A stretch of DNA of 64,000 nucleotides from the NCBI GenBank assembly GCA_030141585.1, contig JAQIFP010000007.1, forward strand, positions 57,065-121,064, in the 5' to 3' direction. The translations under genes were made by a program, and so were the position numbers. The notes below the pieces were generated by a model, which saw only the letters and a program-made list of their open reading frames with translations, had not been told where the DNA came from and did no database searches. The DNA comes from Ophryocystis elektroscirrha (lineage: Eukaryota > Apicomplexa > Conoidasida > Neogregarinorida > Ophryocystidae). Below are positions 34,665 through 47,282 of the stretch, in pieces (position 1 is the first letter of the stretch; each line of letters begins with the position of its first letter).

Positions 34665-35933
34665 ATGAAGTATAATTTATACGACTATTTATGCCCAGAT
34701 TTGCAAGGAAATAAAACAGAATTTTTGGACATAGATGGCGTTGTGAATAAAATTTTTGAATCTCGGTGAAATAATAACATAATTAAGAATAAATTTTCAG
34801 TCGATGTGTTGCAATAACAGGTGCTGGCGCTTCACAAGAGAGTTCCATACCTACTTTTCGTGATGTGCGTACAGGGATATGGGCTACGTCAGGTTTATGT
34901 ATTAAGTTATAAGTACTACAGTCATGATATTCAACTATGTGGTACTATCGAAGGATTTAGAACAGCTCCAGAGCATTTGTGGAAATTAATCACAGATTTT
35001 AAAACTGTAAAATATGAAACAATTATAAAATTATTGTGCATCTATGACAACCAGAATAATTCAAATTTAGTGAATTAATTAATTTTGATTATTTGTATTA
35101 TTAAAAACCATACTAGCACATTGTTTAACTATACTGTTTATGAATTGCAGAATTTGAATCCAAAACCAAATGGCTGCCATATTGGTCTGAGTAAATTAGA
35201 AAAATTGCAGAAAGTAGCTTGTGTCATAACACAAGTAATGCTTGTTCTTCTATTATTTATGGCAGAACTTTGATCATTTACACCATGCTGCAGGAAGTCA
35301 AAATGTTATCGAATTTCACGGAAATCTTGAACAGGTAATAGTTTAATTTAATGACATGTTTTTTACTTGACATTTTATAGGCTGAGTGTATAAATTGCGG
35401 TTTTAAAAGAGTTTTGGAAAAAGAGTTGTTTCAAAATGAAGATTTAAGAAAAACCTTACCCCTTAGAGTATGAATTATAAATAATTTAAATAAATAGTGT
35501 ACAACGTGCAATCATGTGCTAAAGCCAAGTGTTATATTATTGGGAGAGGCCACAAATTCTTCCGTCGTTCATGAAGCAGAAAAAGAAGTTGATAATTGTG
35601 ATTTATTATTGGTATTCAACAATAAACCACCTTAAATTATGAAAATTAGGTTATAGGTACAAGCTCAAGTGTTGTACCTTGTTCTTTATTACCATTGTAC
35701 GCCAAAAGAGCAGGAGCTACAATAATTGAAGTAAAGGTGTTTTGTTTTTTGATATTATAAAGATAAATACTGGAGAAACCGCTCTTACTAATTCTGGAGT
35801 TGACTATGTATTGAGAGAAAAGTAATTATATCAAATTTGAATTATTGAGTATGACCTTAGAGCTAGTGTGATGAGCATTATAGCAGACAAAGTTGAGGAT
35901 AAAATAAAAGATTTTACTAACGCAGTTAAATAA
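34665..35933 (+). CDS. Sir2-family NAD-dependent protein deacylase (sirtuin)
   Basis: Removes acyl groups from lysine using NAD. Exons in order give RCVAITGAGASQESSIPTFRD (NAD-binding GAGxS and FRD), GIWATHD joined by a 34-bp intron, then VACVITQNFDHLHHAAGS, IEFHGNLEQ (catalytic His), a zinc ribbon with CINC and CTTC, then VLKPSVILLGEA, LLLVIGTSSSVVP, ATIIEINTG and a C-terminal helix. Both zinc-binding Cys pairs, the catalytic His and the GTSSSV motif are present. The TQNFDHLH segment is interrupted by an intron but restored by splicing. The short length (about 280-300 residues) resembles bacterial/SIRT5-like single-domain sirtuins. It ends 51 bp from the convergent eIF3f gene. Confidence 0.92.
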
Positions 35934-35984
35934 CTCTGAAACTAAAGTTTTTTGAACGCGTAAAAAATATTGAAACTTTATATT

Positions 35985-37170
35985 ATTGTTGCTGGTTTGA
36001 AACACCTGCAATAGTTTCAGCTACTATAAACTGCAAACGAGCCAAATTTAATAGATAAGCTATCAATAAATTATCTTGTATTGATTCTTCGAGTAAAGTT
36101 TTTAATTGTTTTTTGGGTAGCAATGTTTTCACGGAGACGGCTTCCATCAGTTTGCGGCCAATTTGAGGATCTGCTGGAATTTTTTTCTCCTGTTTTCATA
36201 TATAATTAAAGACATTATCATACATTAACTAATGTCACATATTCAATAGCATGGTTCAATAATTTTTTCAATTCTGTCAAAGCTGTTTTAAGGGTTTTCT
36301 GTCTATTCGGAATATAAGTTTCTACATCATTTTCTTCAATATTAGATGACAGTGTTGTTTTAATCATATCAGAAACTGAAACGAAATAAATAATATAAAT
36401 AATCTACCTCCTGGGACATCTGCTGGGTTGATAGTAAGCTGTATCCGAACTTCATGAAATAAAGCTCTCAAAGAGCCACAGACATAAGCCTAATAAAATG
36501 TCTCAATATATACTATTATACTTTTGTTCCTCCAAGTAAGCTATCACTATTTGTAAACAATGGATCAATCAACAAATGAACAGGTTCAGGAAGTAGTTTT
36601 GTGGGAAAAAACCGACTTGTTTTCTGTTCTATTTGAGCCCATTCACTTATAGCTGTTGGATATGTCATGGATCTACTGGTGCAGCACCTAATTTGAAACA
36701 TACAAATTATACACGAAATTAACAAAGAAATGTGTATAATTAAAAATGTTATTTATTTATGTTCGACTATTCTGAAAATTGACCTACCATCCTACAACAA
36801 CTAATTTTGGATTTATTTTTTCACGTAAACGAAGCATCCATTCATGAGGCTCTCTTTGAATGTTCAGAGAATTAGAAGCGGAATCGTAATGAAAAGGATT
36901 GGCAAAACAGTCAGCAATATCAACAATCACTCCATTATTGTTAATATTATTTGGGTCAATAGATACGCTACCAAGTAAAGTCCCAATTGCAAATCCATAT
37001 AATTCACTCAGGCGATTATGTGCATTGAGCATGGATATAATTACTGAAGGATGTATTTGGCATCTCACTCTTGATATTTCGAAACCGTTAAAGGGAACAT
37101 TACTGATAGCTTCTGGGCTCAAGAGTGTCACAGCGGGTGAATCAAGCTGAAATTTAGATAATGATGTCAT
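35985..37170 (-). CDS. Translation initiation factor eIF3 subunit F (MPN domain)
   Basis: Subunit of eIF3, which recruits mRNA to the 40S subunit. The first exon encodes a MPN fold: RCQIHPSVIISMLNAHNRL, YGFAIGTLLGSVSI, IVDIADCFANPFHYD, WMLRLREKINPKLVVVGW. The catalytic HxHx7SxxD signature of active JAMM deubiquitinases is not present, as expected for the non-catalytic eIF3f branch. Later exons give VHLLIDPLF, KAYVCGSLRALFHEVRIQLTIN, ALTELKKLLNHAIEYV and DPQIGRKLMEAVSV, ending ETIAGVSNQQQ at 35985. The closely related eIF3h, Rpn8 and Csn6 are alternatives; the overall order favours eIF3f. Confidence 0.85.
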
Positions 37171-37679
37171 ACCTGATTAAGAGGTACTTCTGCTGATTTA
37201 AGTATATATTTGAGTATTTTTCAAAATATATAGTTGAGAATATATATCAACTTGTAAATATATCAAAAGATTTAATTGAAAAATATTTGTAAATTAGATT
37301 TTATTTAATTTTTGAATCGGTATGACGACTTTATATATAATAGATAAATTGTACATATACTATGAGTTTTACTATCTTGCAACTTATATAGCATTAATAA
37401 ATGCTATATAAATAAGAAAACTAGCAGCTTTAATGAAAAAAGTTTGTCAAATTTTAAAGTTTTAACCTACACAGTAATAAAGTAACAATTTAATCCATGC
37501 TATAAATTGTTTATGTATCGGCTATATTTTGTGATACAAATCTCTTCAATAGTGCTCAGTGAATAATGAAATAAATGTTTCAGAGTTTTTTTACATTATA
37601 TTTTGAAGTGTTTTAATATAATTAATTTATAAAATTTAATGAACCTATATCATAAGGATCCTTAACAATCTTTTGATGG
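37171..37679. promoter_or_regulatory. Divergent intergenic region, eIF3f / Dbp9
   Basis: 509 bp between divergent starts. AT-rich; nothing further recognised. Confidence 0.4.
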
Positions 37680-40159
37680 ATGGCAATTGAAAAATCAGTC
37701 AAAAAAAAAAAACAATATAATTCTGAATCAGAAAAACCCAGTGAAGAAGTGAAAAATGAAAATATTGAAACGGATAATTTAGACGGTATAGTTTGCATGA
37801 ATATTATTTTTAAAATTGTAATTATTATACATGCTTTCACAGTACATGTAAACATAGTTATTATACATGTAAATAATTTTAGACAAAGAAGAAAAAGATA
37901 ACGGATTTTTGGATACTAAAAAAACATTTGAAACTATTGCAACACTAGATGAAAGATTATTGAAATCTATTAAAGAAAAATTAAGACTAAAAAATCCAAC
38001 TATAATACAGTCACAAGCTATACCAATAATTCTAAAAAATAATGATGTTTTGATACGCGCAAGAACTGGTTCAGGAAAATCTTTGGCTTATGCTATTCCT
38101 ATTCTACAGAAATTATTGGAAAATAAACCTTATCCTCTTCAATGTGTAATATTAGTTCCTGCAAGTGATTTATGCGATCAAGTAATTTGCTATTTAAAAC
38201 TATAAAGTTTTAGCTAGCTACTTTACTAGAAAAGTTGAATTTTTATACGGACTCATATATTTCTATTCAACAAATTAATAGAAATATCGCGTTCTTGGCA
38301 CATAATGCACCAGCTGTAATATCTATATCTACTCCAAAATCATTTGTGGCATATTTAAAAGAGCGATCCAAATGCATAGAAAAACCCATCTCTAGTTTTT
38401 TTAATACATCCTTGATAGTGCTTGACGAGGCCGATGCTTTGCTAAATTTAGGAACCAAACCAGAAATCGAATTCTTGTTTAAGAATCTTAAGAATACAGA
38501 CAGTAGATGCCAAACTATATTATGCTCTGCAACATTATCTGAAAACGTATGCTAATAAATAAATTCTTGCTCAGTTAAAAATACATAATTTCTTGTATAC
38601 ATAATAAATAGAAATAAGAATAAAAGGTACAATTTTTTTCTTATGTTTAAGTCATAAATATTACTGTGCATGAATACATATTTAATAGACGTCTAACTTC
38701 AATTATGCGATGTTTTATAGGTTACTCAACTTAAAACGCTTGTATTGCACAAACCTGTCCTTATCAAATTAGAAGACGAAATTACAGAAGCAGGAGGACG
38801 AATTACGTCATCCAAATTACTTGAGTATTACTTGGAATCAGATTTGAACGATAAATTTTTGATAATATATAGTTTAATCACATTATCTTTACTACCAATG
38901 AAATGTGTGATCTTCATTAATAAAATTCAAACGTAAGACTCTTTAATGCTGTAAATTGTGTATAAGAGGGTACAAACTACTTTTATTTTTTAACTCATTT
39001 TCGATTAAATCGGTTATTTTGTCGCCAATTATTCCATTTTCTTTGAGGAAAAATATCATAGGAAGTTTTAATCAAGGATTAGTGAATATTTTGATAGTTG
39101 CTGATGAAAAAATTCAAGTTGATGATGAAAGAATAATTTTAGCTGAAGATGAGGAAGATGAAGTATTAGACGCTCCATCAAAAAAATCAAAACCTCATAA
39201 AAAAAAAGTAAAGAATTATATGATGAATAGCGTTAATACTTAGAAAGACGAAAATTATGGCATTTACCGTGGCATGGACTTTCAGAATGTAGGATCTGTT
39301 ATAAACTTTGACGTTCCTTATACTGTGAACCATTATACCCATAGGTATAATTAAATGATTATATTGAAGATATATAGAATTGGACGAGCAGGAAGAGCTA
39401 ATTCAGAAGGTGTAGCTCTAACTTTAGTATTAAGAGATAACGTAGAAGAATTGAAAATATTCAAAGAAGTAAATAATATTTAATCTGATGTTTCTCTCAG
39501 ATCATGCAGCATAAAATGACGCAGCAATCTAAAATAAGAAATTTGGGAATAGAGATTTCTAGCATTGAATGTTTTCGGTATAGAGTGGAAGACGTGTTGA
39601 AGTCAATTACAAAAAAAAAATTAAATAATATATGTGCAAGTGATATACGACAGCAATTATTGAAAAATAAGAAATTGAATGAGTTTCTTAAGTTTAATCC
39701 TAAAGAAGAACAAATCTTGCTTAAATCTATAAAACCCTTACAATCTGTAATGAACAATAAACAATACCATAAACACTATAATTATTCGTAGTTTAATATT
39801 TTGTTGTAATTCAGAGTAAAAGTAGTGACAAAACACATCTAAAGTTTGTACCAAGCTACTTTAAGAATGATTTAGCTAATGTCACAACACCTTCAGCAAT
39901 ACAAGAAGCAATCATGAAATTAAATGAATCTGAAAAGCCATTCAGATATAAAAGAAAACCTAATTCTTCGTTTGCTTTTTTACCGTAAGTTATTGTACAC
40001 AATTTAAAAGTCATTAGCTCTAAACGTCATCAAAAAACTGGATTAAGAAACAAAATTAGCCCTTTGTTAAAATCCACTTCACAGCCAATAAAAAAAAAAC
40101 GGTTTTTTCCTCAAAATAAAAAACCTAAACGTCAATCGAAGCCAATGCATCAAAAATAA
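37680..40159 (+). CDS. DEAD-box RNA helicase of the Dbp9/DDX56 type
   Basis: ATP-dependent RNA helicase of 60S ribosome assembly in the nucleolus. Motifs across exons: [12 protein letters not shown] (Q motif), [15 protein letters not shown] (motif I), [11 protein letters not shown] (motif II, DEAD), CSATLS (motif III, SAT), FINKIQT (motif IV region), [17 protein letters not shown] (motif V) and HRIGRAGR (motif VI). The acidic insertion before motif V (39100-39170) followed by YRGMDFQNV is characteristic of the Dbp9/DDX56 branch. The N-terminus is Lys-rich and the C-terminal exon is basic ([17 protein letters not shown]), fitting nucleolar targeting. Stop is TAA at 40157-40159, overlapping the 3' end of the minus-strand frame by 10 bp. 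Confidence 0.9.
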
Positions 40160-40630
40160 TCACTGCGTTTATTCTTGTGAATAAACTCGCTCTTGAATCT
40201 GACTGTTACCTCATCGTTTATATCTATGCATAAATTTTTTTTTTGTAGCATGTAATTAATCACTTGAAAAAAATTATTAAGTTTCTGTATATTACTTCCC
40301 TGATTAGCTGTAATCATGACTGACGTTTGCTTTTGTCGATCTTTATCTGTTAATACTAATATTCTAAAGATATCAATTATTTTAGGGTTGTTTGTCGAAA
40401 AATTCTTGCTATAAAATAGCACTTGGACTAGGGCTCGCAACGTCATCATTTGTTTTATTATTAGCATGGCTCGTCCAAATACTTGTAGCTATAGCATATG
40501 AAGTAGAAGAAATAAGCATGATCAAGCCAGAATAAATTATATCATAAAAAAAGGTTTTTATTATTTTGTATTTAATTACTTTAAAATTTACTATTTTGAA
40601 AGTATTTATGATTATTCGACTACTAAACAT
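40150..40630 (-). CDS. Small hypothetical protein, possibly mitochondrial
   Basis: A predicted two-exon gene. The ATG at 40630 gives MFSSRIIINTFKI, then a 107-bp intron (AAA-ATA|GTAAAT to CTATAG) joins in phase 0 to LQVFGRAMLIIKQMMTLRALVQVLFYSKNF and a domain-like stretch (FRILVLTDKDRQKQTSVMITANQ, then FFQVINYMLQKKNLCIDI). The N-terminus is basic and hydroxylated without acids, which would suit a mitochondrial presequence. I do not recognise the family. It lies in the gap between the helicase end and Rrs1 start and overlaps the helicase stop region. It could instead be non-coding. Confidence 0.45.
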
Positions 40631-40677
40631 TAACAAGTTCAATTTAGCTTCAATTGACAGCTTTGGACCTATTAAAG

Positions 40678-41902
40678 ATGACAGACGTTATTTCATCTAA
40701 TCCAGATTTTTCTGCGGTCTGTTTCCATAATTTGGCAGCTATCGATATTGCTCGAGTAAATTATGAGTCATTCAAAGATCCTGAAGCGTTAGTCAGTTAA
40801 ACTTTATTCACATGTTTGTTTCTAGAGTAAAGAAAGATGCTGAAAAAAAGGTTGCTAATTTTTTGAAAGAATTAATTAAATTACCAAGTGAAAGAAGTGA
40901 TGAAGGACGAGTTCTTGTATTACCAACAGTATCCTCAATTATATTGCCTAGGCAGCGTAAAGTAAGTTTTTTTATTTTTTTCCAACAAAATATCGCTGAA
41001 ATTTTGAATATGTATGATTATTCAGATACCCTCTGTTACAACAAAAACACGCTGGGAAAAATTTGCTCAAGAAAATAAAATTTTCAAAAAAAAGAAATCT
41101 AGATTTGTATGGGATGAAGCTACTAGGGAATGGATACCCAGATGGGGATCTAAAAATTCTTTATCAAAAAAAAGAAAAGCCGAAAATGCTATATTTGAGT
41201 TAAAACCCGATGAAGGTAATGAATAATATAATAGTTAATTTAAATTTTACTATATTTTATAAGTTTGCAAATTATTTAATAATAAAATTATTATTTGATA
41301 ATTATAATTTTTTTTTTATAAAAATCTAATATAATTATTTTAATTTGATATATGTTCAACAATTACATGAAATGATTTATCATAAAAAACCAAGAATATA
41401 TCCAACAAATTTTGTTTAGATTGCAACGTCTTTGTAACTTCATTAACAAATAATTAAATTATTGTGATTTATCTTTTTGCATTAATAAATTATTATATTT
41501 TTTGATATCAATAATTGAATAGTTAAATAATTAATTAATTTAATGTATATATAGATTTAAGATCTGCAATACAAGCACGAAAAGAAAAAGAAACCTTGAA
41601 AAAATCAAAGCACCAACTTAACACTTTAAGAAATGCTGTGGAAAGAAATTCAGCTACAGGAATAGCTAGTGTAGAAATAGGATCCAAAAAATCCAAAACT
41701 ATGATTGAAGACCTACGCAATAAGTAAATGAGGGGAAAAAAAAAATGTTTGTAGGGTTAATACCGCTACCGCTAGTTTCGGTAAATTTGACGAACCAATT
41801 TCAGCAAGAATTGGAAAAAAGCGAAGTAAATCGACAACAAAGAAAAGTAAACACAATAAGCAAAAAAAACGCAAAACCAAAGATACACAAATTGAGGATT
41901 AG
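40678..41902 (+). CDS. Ribosome biogenesis regulatory protein Rrs1
   Basis: Rrs1 works with Rpf2 to load the 5S RNP onto pre-60S particles. Residues from the first exon read MTDVISSNPDFSAVCFHNLAAID. The next exon gives FLKELIKLPSERSDEGRVLVLP, then after a short intron TKTRWEKFAQENKIFKKKKSRFVWDEATREWIPRWG, the Rrs1 hallmark (W-E-x-F-A, K-K-K-R-S-x-x-V-W-D-E, W-x-P-R-W-G). A 3' exon set beginning near 41557 supplies a basic coiled segment and a lysine-rich tail ending KDTQIED at 41900-41902. The intron before it is long for this window (about 340 bp). Confidence 0.9.
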
Positions 41903-42081
41903 TTCTATTATCGTTTTTTATATTTTCGTATATATATATGTATATATGTATAAACAAATAACATTATTGTGAATCACTAATCTGAAAAAAAGTTCCAATT
42001 GGCTGTAGATAAAGAAGCTGGAATTACTAAGCCAGTCGGAAAATTAAATTATTTGTTTTTTTTTTTTTACAGACCTTATAG

Positions 42082-44099
42082 ATGCCAAAAACTATAATAT
42101 TTTTGAAAAAAGCTCGAGAGTATTGCAGGTAAGTTGACTTTTTGATTTCTATATAACTAAAGACCAGTTGAAGATAAAATAACAAAACATGTATATATTA
42201 AATTAAATGTATACGAACCAGCTACAGAACAATCTCTTTCGGAGTTTTCACAGTCTAAAGATATAGTTCAGATTCAAGTAGTTCCAACTACTTCTGATAT
42301 ATTCATAACGTTCAAAGATATTGAAAGTTCCTCTATATTTCATGATGAAGTTAAAAACACACAAAAACAACTTAAATTTTTTCCTGACATTAAAAAAGTA
42401 TCATTTGCTGAATTAACAAAAAAAACTATAAAGCTAAATAGTAATGTATATACAGTCAGTAACGAAATAAATGGTACAAACATAAATAAATTAATTGCTA
42501 AATTAGATACCAATGTCAAGTACTTGATTATACAAAAATCTGTTGAACCATTTATATTTTTCAAACCTATTAAGGAAAGTAGCCATTCCGATGCTTTATA
42601 TGGCTCCTTGCAAAAGCTTCCATGGACGACAAAAGACTCGGATTTATTTGCCTCCAGAGTCCAACAAGTTGATTGGAAGAATATTTCGCAATATAATAAG
42701 TTAATAAATCTAGGAAAAGCAATTAAGCCAAACGGGAAAATTTATCAGCTAAATCATAAATCATGCATTTTCAGCAATTTACATGATTTTTTTACAAACA
42801 GTTTTTTATGTAATGTTCAAAATTTATGCTGGGGCTCAAACTTTTCATTACCTAATCAAGCCACAATATTAAATCTATCTCGAAATAATTTTCTGTCAAT
42901 GGATTTATATGCAGTTTGTCCCAAAACTTTTGAAGTACTTATGTAGTAGAAACATCGCACATTATTAGGAAGTTATAACATGTTTTAATATCAATAATTT
43001 TCCTATCCGTTTGCGTCTAGAGTCTTCTGATTTTGATAATCTTGAATTTGATGGGTTTGATTTAGTTCTACAGCCTTTTGAATCGTTAACTTTTAAAAAG
43101 GAAGCTTGTTTTAAAATTTGCTATGGACCAAATACTTCTGAAAAAAAAGAAGTCGGGTATTTTGTTTGGCTTAGACTCATAAAAAATGAAGGTAAACTCA
43201 TTTATTTGTGAAGTTAATGTCACAGAACTGGTGTTTCTATCCAGTGAATGTAAGCCAACTATCAAGAAAGGACGGGAATTCGAACTAGAACATGTTCATA
43301 AAACATACGATAAAATTGCTAATCATTTTTCTCATACAAGGTAATCGTGGTTTCAAAAAACATAAATAATAAATTAGACACACTCCTTGGCCGAAAATTG
43401 CAAATATTTTAAGAAACTTAACTTTTGGACAAATTATCTTAGACGTGGGTTGTGGAAATGGAAGATATGCAGCGTGTTTACCAAAGAATTCAGTTTATAT
43501 TGGATTAGACAGAAGTTTAGAGTTACTTAAAATATCCCAAAGAGAAAAAAGAGATGGCATTTTAGCTGATTGTACTGAACTTCCTATAAAATCAGGTAGC
43601 TTTCAATAGTTTGAATAAGAACAAATCAGATTCAATTGATGTATGTCTATCTTTAGCAGTATTGCATCACTTATCTAATGAAGAAGACAGGTAAAAAAAC
43701 TTTTATTTTGCAATTAAATGAAGAATTGCCGCTTTGCATGATATGCTAAGATGCTTACGAGTCAATGGTTTACTAATACTTTACGTCTGGTAGCTAAATC
43801 CTTGCTTGCTATTTATAATTAGGGCTTTTGAAAAAAGACCTCATGAATACGAAAATTCCCCAGATGGTTAGTTTCGCAGATTTAGTACTTTCTTTTCAGT
43901 GTTAATGCCGTGGATTTATCAAACAAGAATGGGTATAAATGAAAATGAAAAACAACCCCTCCAGTTACTTTATCGATATATACATTTTTTCACCAAAGAG
44001 GAGTTAATAAATCTTTGTAATAAGTTCAATAATATTTTTATTGAAGACTTTTATACTGATTTTATCAATTGGGCTTTATTATTAAGAAAAACAAAATAA
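42082..44099 (+). CDS. Trm9-type tRNA wobble-uridine methyltransferase with unknown N-terminal region
   Basis: Eight or so exons join in frame through GT-AG introns of 33-37 bp (42129-42162, 42935-42968, 43192-43225, 43341-43377, then three or four more). The C-terminal part is a SAM methyltransferase of the Trm9/ALKBH8 group: EFELEHVHKTYDKIANHFSHTR, then HTPWPKIANIL, motif I ILDVGCGNGRYAACL, GLDRSLELL, DSIDVCLSLAVLHHL, ALHDMLRCLRVNGLLILYVW, PWIYQTRMG and a C-terminal YTDFINWALLLRK. Trm9 methylates carboxymethyl-uridine at tRNA position 34. Before it lie about 365 residues (from MPKTIIFLKKAREYC) that resemble no family I know; it is not an obvious RRM or AlkB domain. The start codon is preceded by an in-frame TAG. 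An alternative start at 43186 would give Trm9 alone, but it would read through a clean 34-bp intron. Confidence 0.85.
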
Positions 44100-44223
44100 T
44101 ATAAAATGATATAAATACATTTATATTTTAAAGTTGCGAAATTTTTGATTGTCTGTACGTAGGTTTTTGCTCAAAAATATAAAATAATATGTTATTAGGA
44201 AATCTTACTATATTAGGAACACT

Positions 44224-45506
44224 ATGATAGATATATGGATTGAAAAATATAGACCTAGCAAGTTATCTGAAGTTAAAGGGAATGAATATGTGATTAGCAG
44301 ATTAAATTATTTTACAGAAACTGGAAACATTCCTAATCTACTTTTAGCGGTATAGTATACACATTTGAAAAACTGTTCTAACGAATATATAAAATGTTAT
44401 TTATAAAAAAATTTCATTATAATCAAGGGCCCTCCTGGAACTGGAAAAACGACTAGTGTATTGGCGCTAGCTAGAGAGCTTTTGGGACCTGTTTATAAAA
44501 AAGCTGTTATTGAGTTAAACGCATCTGATGACCGGTTTGTTATACAACCTTATCGTACATCAATATTAGAGGAATAGACGTTGTACGGAATAAAATTAAA
44601 GCATTTACTAAAACTCGCATTGATCTTCCCGCGGGAAAACATAAAATAATTATATTAGATGAAGTAGATTCTATGACTGAAGGAGCTCAACAAGTCAGAA
44701 ATACGCATATAATAAAACTAGGGAGATAGGCTTTACGTAGATTGATGGAAATGTATACAGATACAACTCGATTTGCATTAGCTTGTAACGAGTCCACCAA
44801 AATAATAGAACCAATACAAAGTCGGTGCGCGATTTTAAGATTTTCTAAGCTAAAAGATAATGAAGTTAGCATCGGTTTATATATTATATGATTAGATACT
44901 CGAACATCTGAAATTTATTTGTGAAAAAGAAAATATACAATACGATGAAGATGGTTTAAATACTTTGGTATTTACTGCCGAGGGAGATATGAGGAATGTA
45001 ATACAAAAAAGAATCTTTTTTAAAGTTACTAGGCCATCAATAATTTGCAATCTACTGCTGCTGGATTCAGTTTTGTGAATAAAGAAAATGTTATCAAAGT
45101 AAATTGTTGAACAAATATGACCACTTATGTAAGGTTTGTGATATTCCGCCTCCAGAAATAGTCAAAGTTATTATTAACAGTTGTATGGAATCTAAATGGA
45201 GACATGCCTTTGACACAACATGTGAGCTTTTGACTAACGGTTATTCCCCAAATGACATCGTTTCTGTAATGAAAACTTTACTGCGAAGAAATGACATGGC
45301 TGAAGCCTTGTGTCTAGAATATTTAAAGGTGATCTTTATTGCACATATACATTATACATAACAGACAGTTAGTCAGTATCAATATTTAATGTTAGACGGA
45401 GTATCTTCCAAGTTACAGATAAGGTGATTAATGGTTATTTTTTAACACTCTCAGCGGTCTTCTCGCAAGCTTATGCAAAATTTCTTTAACATTTGCAACA
45501 ATATAA
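44224..45506 (+). CDS. Replication factor C small subunit, RFC2 type
   Basis: Subunit of the clamp loader that places PCNA on DNA. Exons give [23 protein letters not shown], Walker [34 protein letters not shown], Walker [24 protein letters not shown], the sensor [20 protein letters not shown] with the SRC arginine finger, and the collar region [24 protein letters not shown], ending [17 protein letters not shown] at 45504-45506. NLQS...FxFVNxENVxKVCD is typical of human RFC2 / yeast Rfc4. Introns include one of about 80 bp before Walker A. It ends 127 bp from the convergent Prp3 gene. Confidence 0.93.
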
Positions 45507-45633
45507 GATCAAGCACTTCGCTACATTTCTATTTATTTCGACCTTGTGTATTGGCCAATATCTAAAGACTGTGCTTTTCAAAAATGTGTAGTTTTTGAAA
45601 CATATCCCAATAAAAATCCTAAAATTTATAGAA

Positions 45634-47233
45634 TTAATTAAGAGTTCTTACTGAATTCCGATCAATCAATACTTTTTTGATTTCTGATTCAGACTTACAC
45701 GGGTAAATTTTCCATTGTTTGAACGATCTTGTTTTTACTACACCCTAATATATTAATGACCGGTAAGTTATTTCCTACTTGCCAAAGCAGCCGGCAGTAA
45801 GCTGAGTTATCTTCCAAATTTGCTTGTGGATCATTAATCTATCAAAAAACACATTCAATACAATTGAATACTTACAACATCTTCAAAAGGTTTCGCTGAA
45901 GTTCCATCAGTTGTAATATGCCATTTTATACGTCGGAGTAGTAAATTTGTGTATTTTTTTAACGCTTTAGAACTTCCTAAAAAAATAACAAAACCGTTTA
46001 TATATCAGTGACATCCATAAAAGCTATTACACCCATTCAGTTATAAAATTACCTTCAACAACTATCATATTTCCAATTTGTGGGCAAAGTATACAAGCTC
46101 CTGTAACGTGGTATTGTTGAGCATTTTTATCCACTTTAAACAGATGAGCGCTACTGGTTAGAGAGGAAACTGCAAAAAGACGGACTTCAGCTCCACCAGC
46201 TGGTACATCAGATTCATGGGGCATCTTAGTCCATTTGTTTATTGTATTTTTTCGCTTAGCTTCTGCATCAAGTTTTCTCGCCTTGTTCCGTTCTTCATGG
46301 TCTTTTTTTCGTTTTTCGACTTGCTTTAAAACCTCTTTCTCAATGCGTGAAGGCTCAGCTGCGGCTTCTTTACCAAGGACACGGGCAAGATTAGATAGTC
46401 TAACAGTAGGTGGTGGAGGCGGTATAAGTCCCATTCGTATTTTATCACGTTTATCACGTTCCTTTTCTTGACGTTTTCGTCTTCTTAATTTTTCTTGCTC
46501 TTTAGCTGTTAAATAAAGTGTTGGCGGAACAGGTTTAGCTAAATCAACTACTGGCTCAATTGGAACAGGATGCTCAACATAATCATTTATAATTGACTGA
46601 AAATTACATAATTGATAAAAAAAGTTACTTCATTTATGATATACGGGAAATCTTGGTTTACATTTTCTTCGTCGTCAGAAATTTTTTTTAACAAAGGCTG
46701 GTCCCACCATTCAACATCGGGTATTATACCAACTTGCCTGCGCTGTAATGAATGAAGAGCTTCCTGTCTATATGTGGATCTGTCTTCTAATTTTTGTTCT
46801 TCCTCTTCGAGTTGCTTGGGAGCTTTTTCACCCAAAGCCATGTGATTAGGATTTATACTGTCATCCATTATCACATCAGCTTCATCAACTTGTTCACCAT
46901 TGTCACTATGCAGCGACTTTATTTTATCAAAAATTAGCTGTGTAGCGGCGTCCCTTAACTTTTGCTCTTTTTTAGATTCAGGCGTAAGTAATTTATAACC
47001 TAAAGTCTTGGTTAATTCTCTTGTTTGAAGCATTTTTTCCTTGTCAGCATAATAGCCTTTTTCAACAAAAGATAGCCCTTTTCTGCGTAACTAATACGAT
47101 ATTTAATTTTAACAAAACTATTTACCTTAGAATTGGCGGGAAGACTAGAATCAAACCATTTATTTAAAGCAGGGTTTGTAAGAGTTCTATCTATACGTGT
47201 ATTAACTGTAGCCTAACAAAAGCAATAAGATTA

Positions 47234-47282
<49 letters not shown>

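Noticed and set aside
43186..43225. A start codon at 43186 that would begin Trm9 alone
   Set aside because: The frame would read through a clean 34-bp GT-AG unit and skip a splice that joins upstream exons in frame to the Trm9 sequence.
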